Numbered from the stretch's first letter, positions 8,244-18,871 are shown. The stretch: DNA of 64,000 nucleotides from Candidatus Sodalis pierantonius str. SOPE (GCF_000517405.1 NZ_CP006568.1:3162001-3226000), one strand, 5' to 3'. The notes: generated by a model not told the origin, from the letters alone. Program-made: numbers and translations.

Positions 8244-9870
8244 ATGGATGAACTTGCCGTCAAGCTGATTACGCGTGCTGATGCGCTAAAATCCCACCGC
8301 CAGCGGCATGAAAGCGTCTGGCTCGAGTGCTACGACTACTACCTATCCGTTGCGTGGCGCGGGTTTTTCGGCTGACGTGCTGGACGCACAGAGCGCTAAG
8401 TCGAAGGTGGCGAAACTGCTGGACGGCACCGCCACCGATAGCGCCCGCATGCTGGCCTCGGCGCTCATGTCCGGCATGACCCCGGCCAACGCACAGTGGC
8501 TCAATCTCGACAGTGAATCGCTGGCTGACGAGGACAAGGCCTGGCTCTCCACCTGTGCCACATTGGTATGGGAGAACATCCACGCTGCTAATTTTGACGC
8601 GGAAGGCTATGAGGCGAATCTTGACGTCGTGTGCGCGGGCTGGTTCGTGCTGTACATCGACGAGAATCGGGAGGAGGGCGGCTATACGTTCCAGCAGTGG
8701 CCGCTGTCGCAATGCTACGTTGCGTCAACCCGCAAAGACGGCATTGTCGATACGATTTATCGCTGCTACCAGATGACCGCCGAGCAGGCGATCGCTGAGT
8801 TCGGAGAGCAGGGCGTCAGCGAGAAAATACGCCGTGTGGCCAAGGATAAGCCGGATGACAGGTTTGATTTCCTGCACGCGATATTCCCGCGTACGAATTA
8901 TGTGGTAAACGCCCGTTTGGCTAAGCATTTGCGCTTTGCCTCTTTTCACGTGGAGAGGCAGGGAAAGCGCATAGTGCGAGAATCGGGTTACCACGAATTC
9001 CCGGTTTGCGTACCGCGCTGGATGAAAATCCCCGGCGGCGCGTACGGCATTGGCCCGGTATATGATGCGTTGCCAGATTGCAAGGAGCTGAACGAAACCA
9101 AGCGCATGGAGAAGGCCGCGCAGGATTTGGCCATTTCGGGCATGTGGATTGCCGAGGATGACGGTGTCATGAATCCGTACTCCGTCAAGGTCGGCCCGCG
9201 CCGCATTATTGTCGCGAGCAGCGTGAACAGTATGAAGCCCTTGCTCACGGGGGCTGATTTTCAGGTCGCGTTTACCGCAGAAGACCGCCTGCAGGCCAGC
9301 ATTCGCAAAATCATGATGGCCGACCAGTTGCAACCACAGGATGGTCCGGCAATGACCGCGACCGAAGTCCATGTCCGCGTGGCCCTGATTCGCCAACTGC
9401 TGGGGCCGGTCTACGGACGGTTTCAGGCGGAATACCTGCAACCGCTGGTTGAGCGCTGTTTCGGTATTGCCTTCCGCGCTGGCGTCTTCCCTGCTCCCCC
9501 GGACAGCATGCAAACCGCGCATTTTAACGTGCGCTATATCTCGCCGCTGGCCCGCGCACAGAAGCTGGAGGACGTGACTGCGATTGAGCGTCTTGGCGCG
9601 AACGTGGCGCAGCTCTCCCAGGTTAGCCCGGAGGTCGTAGATCTGGTGGACACCGATGAGGCCACGCGCGTGGTGGCCGATGCGCTGGGTGTACCGGCGA
9701 AGGTGATCCGCTCGGCGGCGGATGTCACCAGCATGCGCGACCAGCGCGCCAAGGCGCAGCAGCAGCAAGCGCAACAGCAGCTGATGATGCAGGCCGGGCA
9801 GGAGGCAGCCAGCGCCGCCGGTCAGGCCTCGGGGAGCGCAATGGGCCAAAGATTGGCGGAGGGACAATGA
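8244..9870 (+). pseudogene. Phage portal (head-tail connector) protein, one N-terminal frameshift
   Basis: The true start is ATG 8244 (MDELAVKLITRADALKSHRQ ... CYDYYL). After about 34 codons the frame must shift near 8345-8355 to continue as PLRGAGF-type sequence (LRGAGFSADVLDAQSAKSKV) and on to TGA 9868-9870. With the shift repaired the protein would be about 541 aa, normal for the podovirus head-tail connector family. The body has the familiar LDGTATDSARMLASALMSGM and the C-terminal Gln/Ala-rich tail. It forms the dodecameric DNA entry ring in related phages. A sequencing error is possible, but neighbouring genes carry similar lesions. Confidence 0.82.
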
Positions 9871-10097
9871 GAAAACCCGTGCTACCGGGCGATTACAAAC
9901 GCCTGTTTGAAGAGACTGCGGGCGGCCCTGAAGTGCTGGCGGAATTAGCCCGGCGATTCGGGCGAGCCGTCTACGTGGAGGGTGGCCCTGAGGGCGACCG
10001 CGCAACGTGCTACAGAGCCGGGCAGCGTGCCGTGCTCGATTTCATTCTCATGAGAATTAACCAGGCTGATGGAGTATACGACGATGTGGACGATTAA
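9867..10097 (+). CDS. Bbp19-like small phage protein
   Basis: A 76-aa protein whose ATG overlaps the portal stop (ATGA at 9867). The sequence (DYKRLFEETAGGPEVLAELA then RRFG ... GQRAVLDFILMRINQ) resembles the small Bbp19-type proteins placed between portal and scaffold in Bordetella phage BPP-1 relatives. It is intact. Its role in the virion is unknown; the strict position suggests head assembly. Confidence 0.65.
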   Translation: MRKPVLPGDYKRLFEETAGGPEVLAELARRFGRAVYVEGGPEGDRATCYRAGQRAVLDFILMRINQADGVYDDVDD

Positions 10098-10900
10098 ACC
10101 GCTATTCATGAACGCTGATGCTGGCGAGGATGCGGGGGGCAACGGTGGCGACGAATCTGTTAATTCTGATGCGGGTCATTCTTTGCTTGGCACCGGCGCA
10201 CAGGCGCCAGCGGACGAGGCGGATTGGGTACCGGAAAAATTCCGCGTTATGGACGATGACGGCAAGCTCAACGTGGAAAGCTCTGCGCGCAAACTGGCGG
10301 AGTCTTATTACGCATCTTGAGAAGCGTTTAGGTCACGGTGATGCCCCGCCGAAGTCCGTTGATGACTACGCGCCGAAGGTAGACGCCGAGGGGTTTCAAT
10401 GGGATGAATTCAAAGCCGATCCTGAGATGCAGGGCTTTCTCAAAGCCGCTCACGCCAAGGGCATCACGAATGACCAAATGGGCTTTATTCTGGGCGAGTA
10501 CCTGCAACGTGCCCCGGCGTTAGTGAACGGTGCGGCCGAGCTGGATGCGGACGCCGCGGGGACACAGTTACGCGCGGTGTGGCAATCTGACGCTGAATTT
10601 AACAAAAACATCGGTCTGGCCTACCGTGCGTTTCATGCGCTGGCCGATGAAGGCGACAAAGATCGCCTGGATGATATCGGCAATAATCCATTGGTGATCC
10701 GAATGCTGGCGAAAGTAGGGGCAGAGATGCAGGAAGATACGCCGGCGGGGGCGGCCGCTAACCCGGCGGCACAGCAAGTCATCCGTGACCTGATGAAGTC
10801 GGAGGCCTATGCCGATCCGAAACATGCTGATCATGATCGTGTCGCCGCCCAGATACGCGCATTCTACCAGAAGACGTACGGCACGCATTCTGTCGCGTGA
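10084..10900 (+). pseudogene. Phage scaffold-like protein, frameshifted
   Basis: ATG 10084 (MWTIKPLFMNADAGEDAGG) follows GGAG by eight bases. The frame runs to LAESY, then one extra T in TCTTATTACG (about 10308-10310) shifts it; the protein continues as THLEKRLGHGDAPPKSVDD in the +1 frame to TGA 10898-10900. Repaired, it is about 271 aa, acidic and helix-rich, with ADPEMQGFLKAAHAKGITND and a charged C-terminus. This is typical of capsid scaffolds placed just before the major capsid gene, as here. The repaired junction is convincing, the scaffold role is inferred from position and composition. Confidence 0.75.
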
Positions 10901-10940
10901 CCCTCAACAGGCCGGCTGCGTGGCTGGCCTCGTTTCATTT

Positions 10941-10956
10941 GGTCGGGATCCTGACC
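10941..10956. promoter_or_regulatory. Intergenic palindrome, copy 2 of 3
   Basis: GGTCGGGATCCTGACC lies in the 206-bp gap between scaffold and capsid genes. It matches the copies at 7512 and 18917. The rest of the gap contains a GC-rich inverted repeat (GGCCGGC...GCTGGCC near 10911-10929) but no gene. Confidence 0.55.
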
Positions 10957-11106
10957 GCACATCACACTCACAATCCTCACAAAGCAGCCCGGCTGGGTAG
11001 CCGGATACCTGATCCCCTCTGTCCGTCAGCGCCAACCGGGCAGCGTTGAAACGAGCCGGGAGACCGACACCTCGCAGGCGATTAATCACTATTCGGAGTG
11101 TGCATT

Positions 11107-12018
11107 ATGGCTTTTGATGCCAACAAGAACATGATCACCGCTGCGTTTGTGCAGCAGTTCCATGATTCGTTTGAAATTGCCTCGCAGCAAAAAGACTCTC
11201 GCCTGCAGGCCGCCGTCACCGACCGAGGCCATATTACCGGGGCATCGTTCACCATCAACGATATGGGGACTATCGAGATGACCCAAATCACCACGCGGTT
11301 CGGTGATACGGTCTGGGATGTCCCTGAAGCGGGAACGCGTAACGCCTTGATGGCGGACTACGGGGTCTTCGTGCCGATGGAGAAGCGTGACCTGCGCAAA
11401 CTGATTGCCGATCCGCAGGGGCCCTATTTACAGCTGACCCTGGCTGCCGCTAACCGCAAAAAGGACGACATTATTTATCGGGCGTTGCTCGATACCGTTT
11501 TGCGCAAAACATCGGATACCGATGCTTATGCGCCCGTCGCCCTGCCGACAACGCAAAAGATTGTCGCAGGCAAAACCGGCATGACCAAAGCCAAGCTGAT
11601 TGCCTCCAAGGCTATGTTTCGCCGTAACGAGTGCGATGAACAGAACGGTGAGGCGCTGTATATCACCTACAATGCCGACATGTTGACACAGATCCTCAGC
11701 GATACCACGTTGACCAGCGCCGATTTTATGGCGGTGAAGATGCTCCAGGAGGGCGCGGTGTCCGGTAACTGGCTGGGCTTTAAGTGGCTGGCGTACGAAA
11801 AGTTGGACGAAGCGAAAGCAGGCGAGCCTGGCGTCACCACCAAAACCGCCGCTGCCTGGTGTAAATCTGCGGTGCATTTGGGGACGGGCGCACAGTACAA
11901 CGTTGATATCGGCCCGCGTCGCGATAAAAACAATACCATTCAGATTTCTGTCGATGCGTCTTATGGTGCCGGTCGGGCGAACGAAAAAAAAGTCGTCGCC
12001 ATCGAGTTTGTCGCGTAA
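11107..12018 (+). CDS. Phage major capsid protein
   Basis: A 303-aa protein starting MAFDANKNMITAAFVQQFHD, with GGAG eight bases before ATG 11107. The pattern (QLTLAAANRKKDDIIYRALL, KAMFRRNECDEQ, ITYNADMLTQIL, VDIGPRRDKNNTIQISVDAS and a final VVAIEFVA) fits the capsid family of BPP-1-like podoviruses. It would form the icosahedral shell on the scaffold encoded upstream. The frame is fully open, which is notable because most flanking virion genes are broken. Confidence 0.8.
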   Translation: MAFDANKNMITAAFVQQFHDSFEIASQQKDSRLQAAVTDRGHITGASFTINDMGTIEMTQITTRFGDTVWDVPEAGTRNALMADYGVFVPMEKRDLRKLIADPQGPYLQLTLAAANRKKDDIIYRALLDTVLRKTSDTDAYAPVALPTTQKIVAGKTGMTKAKLIASKAMFRRNECDEQNGEALYITYNADMLTQILSDTTLTSADFMAVKMLQEGAVSGNWLGFKWLAYEKLDEAKAGEPGVTTKTAAAWCKSAVHLGTGAQYNVDIGPRRDKNNTIQISVDASYGAGRANEKKVVAIEFVA

Positions 12019-12072
12019 GCCGCCGGGATCTTTGCCGGGGGCTCCTCGGCCTTTCGCATTTGAGGTGTCGCC

Positions 12073-12636
12073 ATGAGTTCGAGTGTATCTATCTGCTCTA
12101 ACGCGTTGCTGGCGCTGGGGGCGCATCCGATCAACAGTTTCGATGAGGCGACCCCGCACGCCAGACTCTGCGCCAATATTTACCCTTCTGTACGCAATAA
12201 CCTGCTGTGCGCTCATCCGTGGCACTGCGCCATTAAACGCGTCGTGCTCTCTCCCGTCAGTACCGCCCCCGCTTTCGGTTTTGGCTACCAGTTTCCCCTC
12301 CCGGCGGATCTTATCCGGGTATTGTCGGTGGGTGAACGGTATGACGATATACCGTATCGCATTGAGGGAAAACGCTTGCTGGCGAACGTACAGGAAGCCC
12401 GTCTGCGCTATATCTTTCGCAGTGAGGATGAATCAACCTGGGACGTGGCATTGGTCAACGTCGCCGAAGTGATGATGCAGGCAAAACTGGCCTATGCCGT
12501 GACGGGATCTGCCAGCTTGCGCGACAGTCTGACACAGAAAGCCGCTTTCCTGCTCCAGCAGGCGAAATCCATTAACGGATAGGAAGATCCGCCGGAGAGG
12601 CTGGACGGTTTCCCCACCCTGGCGTCGAGGCTCTGA
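12073..12636 (+). pseudogene. Tail tubular protein A-like head-tail adaptor with late nonsense codon
   Basis: The N-terminus SICSNALLALGAHPINSFDE, then CANIYPSVRNNLLCAHPWHC, is characteristic of T7 gp11/TTPA-type adaptors that sit between portal and tail nozzle. The frame stops at TAG 12580-12582 after residue 169. The same frame then continues for 17 codons (EDPPERLDGFPTLASRL) to a TGA one base before the next gene's ATG. CAG to TAG is the likely change. Loss of 18 residues from the end might be tolerated or not. Confidence 0.8.
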
Positions 12637-12637
12637 G

Positions 12638-14627
12638 ATGCGCGCCAATCTGATTAAAACCAATTTCACCGCCGGGGAAGTCTCGCCGCGCCTGATGGGG
12701 CGCGTTGATATTATGCGTTACGCCAATGGCGCGAAAGGCTATCCAAAATGGCGTTGTAGGGGTGCAGGGCGGCGTCATGCGCCGTCCGGGTACCCGCTTT
12801 GCGGCCGCCGCCAAATACAGCGATCGCCCGGCACGACTTATCCCGTATGTTTTTAACCGTTCACAGGCGTATGTGTTGGAGTTTGGCGCCGGTTACCTGC
12901 GCGTTTACCAGAACGGTAAACCGGTGGTGAACGCCAACAACACGCCGTATGAAATTGCCAGCCCCTACAGCGCTGACCGGTTGCCCTCGGTGAATTACGT
13001 TCAAGGCGCGGATACCATGTTCCTGGTGCATCCGGCGGTGAAGCCTTATCGGCTCCAGCGTCGTGGGCAAACGGACTGGGTGCTGGAGCCTGCGCCGTTT
13101 ATCGTCGAGCCCTTTGATGAAATTCGCGAGACCCCCAAAAAATGGTGTAGGCCCTCGGCAAAAAAATTCGTAGGCTCTGAGGTGACACTGACGCTCAGTG
13201 ATGCGGACCCGGGGGAGAATAAAAATCCGCCATTCACTGGTGCGGGATGGGTTGCCCAGGATGTGGGGGCCTATGTACGCATCAATGGCGGTCTTGTCCT
13301 GATCCAGCGCATCAACAGTGCGCAGGTGGCAGTGGGGACGCTTCGCTCGGATTTAAACGCCAAGCAGGCCGCGTCACCCGGCTCATGGACGCGAGAGGAG
13401 TCGGTCTGGACGGATAATTTGGGTTATCCGGAGGCGGTGACGTTATACCAGCAGCGTCTGGTGTTGGCCGGATCGCCCAAATATCCACAAACCATCTGGT
13501 GGAGTGAAACCGGAGCCTATCTGTCGTTCGAGCTGGGGACCAAAGACGATGCGGCTATCAGCTTTACACTGTCTTCTGATCAGCTTAACCCGATCGTCCA
13601 CCTGGCACAGATGAACACGCTGATTGCGCTGACCTACGGCGGTGAATTTACCATTACGTCGGGCAACGACGCGGCTATCACGCCCACCAATATTTTGGTC
13701 AAGAATCCCAGCCCGTATGGCTGTAACCGTATTCGTCCGCTGCGTGTCGGTACCGAAATTCTGTTTATCCAGCGGGCCGGACGCAAGCTCTATGCCGTGG
13801 CGTACGATCCCGACAGCTTCGTGTCCTATGCTGCTAACGATTTGACGGTACTGGCGGAGCACATCACGGCGGGCGGTGTGCGCGATATGGCTTACCAGCA
13901 GCAGCTGGACGGGCTTATCTGGCTGGTGCGTGAAGATGGTGTCGCCGTCACGGTGACGATGGATCGCGCTCAGGATGTGGTTGCCTGGTCACGCCAGATG
14001 ACAGAGGGCGCTTTTGAGTCCGTGACGTCCATTCCCTCCGAGCGGGATGACGTGCTGTATGCGCTGGTTCGCCGTCACATTAACGGCCAAACCGTACGCT
14101 ACGTCGAAGTGTTCGATAACGTGCTGAATACCGATGCGGCTATCACCGGGCGCAGCGAGGCCGGTGCTACGACCTGGGCGGGGCTTCGGCACCTGGAGGG
14201 CAAAACGGTGGATATGGTTGCCGATGGGTCGGTCATGCCGCGTGCCGTTGTCTCTGGCGAGCAGGTCACGCTGGCGCGTAAAGCGAAGACCGTAGAGATA
14301 GGTCTCCACTACGACACCACGATAGAGACATTAACGCCTGAAGTTGCCACGACGGAGGGGACAACGCAGAACGCGTGTAAGCGGACCAGCGAAGTCACGA
14401 TGCGTTTTCTTGACACCATCGGCGCAGAGTGCAACGGCCAGATTATCCCTTTTCGTACATTCGGACCGAAGGTTTTGGATAAACCCGCTCAGGTGTTCAC
14501 GGGGGATCACTATATGGGAAAACTGGGCTGGGAGCGTGGCGAGGATACCTTGATCGTGCAGCAGCGCCAGCCGTTGCCGTTTCACCTTCTGGCCATTATC
14601 ACCACGTTTACCAGCAACGGGGGCTAA
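12638..14627 (+). pseudogene. Phage tail (nozzle/stabilisation) protein, one N-terminal frameshift
   Basis: ATG 12638 gives MRANLIKTNFTAGEVSPRLM then GRVDIMRYANGAK, a hallmark N-terminus of large podovirus tail proteins. An extra G in GCGAAAGGCTATCC (about 12741) breaks the frame, and the protein continues in the next frame as AIQNGVVGVQGGVMRRPGTR all the way to TAA 14625-14627. Repaired length is about 663 aa. The C-terminal ~570 codons are clean. The family occupies the tail-tube/nozzle slot after the adaptor. Function in the virion is inferred from order and the N-terminal signature. Confidence 0.82.
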
Positions 14628-14629
14628 CC

Positions 14630-14816
14630 ATGATCCGAACGGCAACACGAAACGATATCCCGGCGTTAATTGCGCTGGGGGCCAGCATGTACCAGGAATC
14701 ACGCTACGCGGAAAACTCGCCGTTTGACGCGCTAAAATGTGCTGACTTGGCCGATCACCTTATCAACGCCGATGCCGGTTGCGTTCTGGTGGCAGAGCAC
14801 AACGAGCAGATCATCG
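14630..14816 (+). pseudogene. GNAT acetyltransferase, N-terminal half (split by IS256 and inversion)
   Basis: The first 62 codons (MIRTATRNDIPALIALGASM ... VLVAEHNEQIIG) form the start of a GNAT N-acetyltransferase and run into IS256 copy C after GATCATCG (14809-14816). The other half lies 11 kb away on the opposite strand at 25944-26214, beginning at the complement of the same eight bases. The two join in frame as EQIIG plus WLAGAIGEQW. GNAT genes are common cargo in this type of podovirus, often between tail and internal virion genes, which is exactly this position. Confidence 0.88.
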
Positions 14817-16131
14817 GAGCCTGTTTAGAAATTTGTGTATTTGCCTGATTTTGATATGTTCAATCCAACATCAAAAACAGGTTAATTTATGGACGAAAAA
14901 CAGTTGCAGGCTCTGGCTAGCGAACTGGCCAAAAATCTCAAAACCCCTGAAGATCTCAGTCACTTCGATCGGCTGCTGAAAAAAATCAGCGTCGAAGCAG
15001 CTCTCAATGCCGAAATGACCCATCACCTCGGCTACGATAAAAATCAGCCTAAACCGGGGACCAACGCCCGCAACGGCTATTCCACAAAAACCGTTACCAC
15101 TGGCGATGGCCCGCTGGCGCTGCGTACTCCGCGCGATCGTGACGGTTCCTTTGAACCGCAACTGGTGAAGAAGAACCAGACCCGGATTACCGGGATGGAT
15201 AATCAGATTTTATCGTTGTACGCCAAAGGGATGACCACCCGCGAGATCGCCGCCGCGTTCAAAGAGCTGTATGACGCCGATGTCTCGCCGGCGCTGGTCT
15301 CAAAGGTCACCGATGTGGTCATGGAGCAGGTTGTCGAATGGCAAAACCGGCCTCTGGATGCAGTCTATCCCATTGTTTATCTTGACTGTATCGTTCTAAA
15401 AGTCCGGCTGGACAGCCGCATCATCAACAAATCTGTGTTCCTGGCGCTGGGCATCAACATCGAAGGCCAGAAAGAGTTGCTAGGTATGTGGCTGGCCGAA
15501 AATGAAGGCGCAAAGTTCTGGCTGAACGTGCTGACAGAGCTGAAAAACCGCGGCCTGAATGATATCCTTATCGCCTGCGTAGACGAGCTGAAAGGTTTCC
15601 CTGACGCTATTAACGCGGTGTATCCGGAGGCGCGGCTCCAGCTGTGTATCGTGCATATGGTGCGCAACAGCCTGCGGTTCGTCTCCTGGAAGGACTACAA
15701 GGCCGTCACCCGCGACCTGAAAGCTATCTATCAGGCCCCTACGGAAGAAGCCGGCTTGCAGGCGCTGGAAGCGTTCTCCAGTGCCTGGGACATCCGCTAC
15801 CCGCAAATAAGTCGAAGCTGGCAGGCAAACTGGGCCAATCTGGCCACGTTCTTTGCCTACCCAACGGACATCCGCAAGGTGATCTACACGACCAACGCCA
15901 TCGAGTCGTTAAACAGCGTGATCCGGCATGCCATCAAAAAGCGCAAGGTGTTCCCGACCGACGACGCAGTGAAAAAGGTGGTGTGGCTGGCGATACAGGC
16001 GGCCTCACAGAAATGGACAATGCCTTTGAGGGACTGGCGCATGGCAATGAGCCGCTTTATTATCGAGTTCGGTGACCGCCTGGACGGTCACTTCTGAGAA
16101 AAGGCATTTACACAGAATCGTGTACAGGGTC
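14817..16131 (+). mobile_element. IS256-family element, copy C (intact)
   Basis: A complete 1315-bp unit. The left flank GATCATCG has no matching right flank (CTTTTGTT). Its partner duplication is found, inverted, beside copy D at 26207-26214. This marks copy C as one end of an inversion. An imperfect inverted repeat, TTGATATGTT against AACATCAA (14851-14874), lies 14 bp upstream of the transposase start and is conserved in all copies. Confidence 0.95.
14889..16097 (+). CDS. IS256-family (MULE-type) transposase, intact
   Basis: 402 aa, the full family length. Catalytic regions are readable: first Asp in YLDCIVLKV (about residue 162), second Asp in LIACVDELKGF (about 228), Glu in TTNAIESLN (about 336). 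The N-terminal half carries the zinc-free DNA-binding region ending TTREIAAAFKELYDADVSP. It ends in TGA 16095-16097, 34 bp before the IS end. With the copy at 61834 this is one of two apparently functional IS256 transposases here and could mobilise the broken copies in trans. Confidence 0.96.
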   Translation: MDEKQLQALASELAKNLKTPEDLSHFDRLLKKISVEAALNAEMTHHLGYDKNQPKPGTNARNGYSTKTVTTGDGPLALRTPRDRDGSFEPQLVKKNQTRITGMDNQILSLYAKGMTTREIAAAFKELYDADVSPALVSKVTDVVMEQVVEWQNRPLDAVYPIVYLDCIVLKVRLDSRIINKSVFLALGINIEGQKELLGMWLAENEGAKFWLNVLTELKNRGLNDILIACVDELKGFPDAINAVYPEARLQLCIVHMVRNSLRFVSWKDYKAVTRDLKAIYQAPTEEAGLQALEAFSSAWDIRYPQISRSWQANWANLATFFAYPTDIRKVIYTTNAIESLNSVIRHAIKKRKVFPTDDAVKKVVWLAIQAASQKWTMPLRDWRMAMSRFIIEFGDRLDGHF

Positions 16132-16595
16132 CTTTTGTTTGTTGGTAACGGTAAATTCTTCCTGCACGCCGCACCCGATACCTTTTAATGCCTGGCGCAG
16201 CAGTTTTCCGGCAAAGCTACCGGGGCCGTTGACTTCCACCACCACCACGCGGGGGATCTGGTATTTGATCACCATGTCGCGTATCTGCACCACCTGCCCG
16301 CCAGTGATTTTGTCGTTATCATTGAATTCGGCCAATTCTCCGGTTAGCGCCTGGCACACCTGCCCGCGCGCATCGGTCAGCATCAAGGAAAAGGCGCTGG
16401 CATCTGCTTTTACTTTCCCGGTTGCCACGTCCCACCAGGCGACGGCACCAACAATCTGAGTCGCCCCCAGCCACAACGAGCACGCTCGGTTTGCGTAGCG
16501 TATCTCCGGCTGCACGTTGTACTCACGAATGCGGTCAGGATCGAGACGCACCTCACCCATGGGCTTACTGTGCAGCTGATATTGACTGTCCCATT

Positions 16596-17650
16596 CGCTT
16601 TGTTGAATAAATCCGAAATTTGTGACGACTTCCTCCCTATCAGGGCGATTGTTACATGATGCGGACGCTGTTTGGCATTCCTAACAACGTGATCCGATTA
16701 AGCGCTTTGACCATTGCCATAGCCTCACCTACCTGCGCGTCATAGTCATGCAGACTCAGATGACCACCCAGAAGTGTTTTAAACCGGAACATGGCCGTTT
16801 CAGCCAGTGAACGCCGGTGATAACCTACTTTCTTTTTCCAGGTATCGTTATTGCCGCTCAGATGCTGATTTGCCACCGCATGGTTACGCTCATGGTATCG
16901 AGCTGGCCAATATTGCGCACCACTTCGCGGTGGGATAAGCGGCTTTATTTTTTTCCTCAGCAGAGCATCATGACAGTAACGCGTATCGTAAGCACTGTCA
17001 GCCGACGCTTCCCTGATTTTCCGGTGGGTTTGGTTAATCAGCCCGGGCAGCGCCTGCGCATCTGTCGTACCGCTTAGCGATAAATCGGCACAGATAATTT
17101 CATGTGTCGCGCTATCTACTGCCAGATGAAGCTTGCGCCATACTCTGCGCCTCTCAGCCCCATGCTGCCTGACTTTCCATTCGCCTTCGCCGAAGATTTT
17201 CAGGCCGGTGCCATCGATGACCAGGTGTGAGATTTCGCCGCGGGTTGGCGTTTTTATGCTGATGTCGACGGTTTTTGCTCGCCGGCTGACCAGAGAGTAA
17301 TCTGGGCAGCGCAGCGACAGCCCCATCAGTTTAAAAATCGCGTCAACGAAACCCTGTAACGCCCGGAGCGAAAGGTTAAACACGCGCTTTATCATCAGAA
17401 CCGTGGTAATGGCCATATCGGTGTAGTGAAGCGGCCGGCCACGATGTTCAGGGGGTGTACTCTCAGTCCATGCAGCAATGGCTGACTCATCAAGCCATAC
17501 TGTCATGTCCCCCCGCTGCCTGAGCGAATTGTTGTATGCGGGCCAGTTGGTGATTTTAAACTTTTGCTTTGCCATGGGGACCTGATGTTGAAACGAATGT
17601 AGTGATCAGAGCCGCCAGTCACCTAAAAGTTCGATTTATTCAACAAAGCC
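16596..17650 (-). mobile_element. IS5-family (IS903-like) element, copy 1
   Basis: 1055 bp with ends CGCTTTGTTGAATAAATC and, in complement, GGCTTTGTTGAATAAATC, flanked by a perfect 9-bp duplication TGTCCCATT (16587-16595 and 17651-17659). Nine-base duplications are typical of the IS903 branch. It interrupts the terminase gene. Confidence 0.95.
16652..17575 (-). CDS. IS5-family (IS903-like) transposase, intact
   Basis: 307 aa, full length. The DDE core is visible: Asp in LVIDGTGLKIFGEGEWK, Asp in ASADSAYDTRYC, and the Y-R-E signature in YHRRSLAETAMFRFK. The same protein with a few substitutions is encoded at 52762 and, broken, at 60917. The start ATG is at 17575, preceded by CAGGTCCCC, as in the other copies. 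Confidence 0.96.
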   Translation of the reverse strand: MAKQKFKITNWPAYNNSLRQRGDMTVWLDESAIAAWTESTPPEHRGRPLHYTDMAITTVLMIKRVFNLSLRALQGFVDAIFKLMGLSLRCPDYSLVSRRAKTVDISIKTPTRGEISHLVIDGTGLKIFGEGEWKVRQHGAERRRVWRKLHLAVDSATHEIICADLSLSGTTDAQALPGLINQTHRKIREASADSAYDTRYCHDALLRKKIKPLIPPRSGAQYWPARYHERNHAVANQHLSGNNDTWKKKVGYHRRSLAETAMFRFKTLLGGHLSLHDYDAQVGEAMAMVKALNRITLLGMPNSVRIM

Positions 17651-18529
17651 TGTCCCATTCGTTAACCGTGCGACAATCCTTGCGCCGGGTTTCAAGCTCC
17701 TCCGCGTTGAAACGTTCGGGCCATTGACAGCCCGCGTAACAGTCAATCATCGTCTCGGGTGGTGCCGCAAACGCGATACCGTCTTCTGTCAGCCGATAAT
17801 CCACGTGCTCGACCAGCAGTCGCGCCCCATTGTGGATCCCCATAAAGACATAGTCAGGTCGAAACGGCAGCGTATAGCGCAGACTGACCGCCTCATTCGC
17901 CTCGATACGATACTCATGGGAAAAAAGTTTAATCGTCAGACAATCCGCGCCAGCAGCTTCCATCTCGTCGTACAGGCTGTCGTGGGTATGGGGTGTACCA
18001 ATAAACAATTTTCGGCCTCCGGGAATAAGAATATGCGTCTGCTCACTCAGACGGTAACGCAGCTTTTCGCGGGCTTCTGGCGTCTGAATATTACCGGGGA
18101 CTTCCACGTCATCGTTTTGGCATTCGTTTGCCCGCGCGCCGGTGACGTTTGAAAGGATCCCCTTTGCGAACATACTGGCATTGCGCTTATCATGCGCCCC
18201 CTCAACCGACCATTGCTCAACGGCACCGATGCTTTTAGCCAACATACCTTTCGTCAGTGGATGGTTACGCAGCACGTTCTGCGTGTCGCGACTGGTTTTA
18301 CGGGCGGTGGAATCCGATTCGGACTGATGAAGAATACGGTACTGCCGATCGCGGTAATACAGCCAGGCATTATAAACAGCCAGAATAGTCGATTTACCGA
18401 AGCCACGAAAGCAACGGAGCACCGCCAGATTGCCGCGATGCTCCAGCCAGTAGCACGCGCGATAATGACAGTCGGGCACATCCCATCCCATGCGCTCCGC
18501 CCATATCAGGAAGAAAGCGAGGAAAGACG

Positions 18530-18871
18530 TCATCCCTTCCCTTTCTGTATGCGAGCGATGATTTTCTCCGCTTCTCGCTCGGCACTGGCAACCTGTTGAC
18601 CCAGCTCGAAAGCCTCATCATCATCGCTAGGGCGGCCTCCTGGCGTTCCTCCACGCATTTGCAGGCCGATAAGCGTCTGCACCTTGGTTAACAGCGTCAG
18701 CGTCGCCGCCGCGTTCTTCTTGAACCAGTAGCGATCGCCGCGCTCCTGTTGAGTGTGCGCGTCAATGGCCTTTCCTGCACCAGGCCAGTTATCTGGATCG
18801 GCTTCTTCCAGCACCACATCCGTTAATTTATCACTCAGCGTGCTGAGGCGTATTTTTTCATCGTTATGCAT
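18530..18871 (-). CDS. Probable terminase small subunit
   Basis: 113 aa, beginning MHNDEKIRLSTLSDKLTDVV. The middle (RYWFKKNAAATLTLLTKVQT) and the charged C-terminal helix (EREAEKIIARIQKGKG) fit small DNA-packaging subunits. Its stop overlaps the TerL start (ATGA), the classic TerS-TerL coupling, which is the main reason for the call. A GGGG just upstream, buried in the terminator hairpin at 18872-18899, is the only candidate ribosome site. I do not recognise the specific family. Confidence 0.5.
   Translation of the reverse strand: MHNDEKIRLSTLSDKLTDVVLEEADPDNWPGAGKAIDAHTQQERGDRYWFKKNAAATLTLLTKVQTLIGLQMRGGTPGGRPSDDDEAFELGQQVASAEREAEKIIARIQKGKG

Larger units (their letters stand above)
16132..18533 (-). 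pseudogene. Phage terminase large subunit, split by IS5 and truncated by IS256
   Basis: The N-terminal part (18533 down to 17651) has the ATPase Walker A in CFRGFGKSTIL and ends at EWD. After the IS5-like element it resumes at 16595 as SQYQLHSKPMGEVRLDPDRI, in frame once the 9-bp duplication TGTCCCATT is removed, and carries the nuclease-type motif VVVEVNGPGSF. It is then cut at VTNKQK by IS256 copy C, and the last ~100 residues are not in the window. TerL packages phage DNA into proheads using portal as docking site. Its ATG overlaps the stop of the gene before it (18530). Confidence 0.9.

Noticed and set aside
14871..15161. Antisense 96-codon frame repeated in every IS256 copy
   Set aside because: A shadow of the transposase gene; its repetition merely follows the IS copies.
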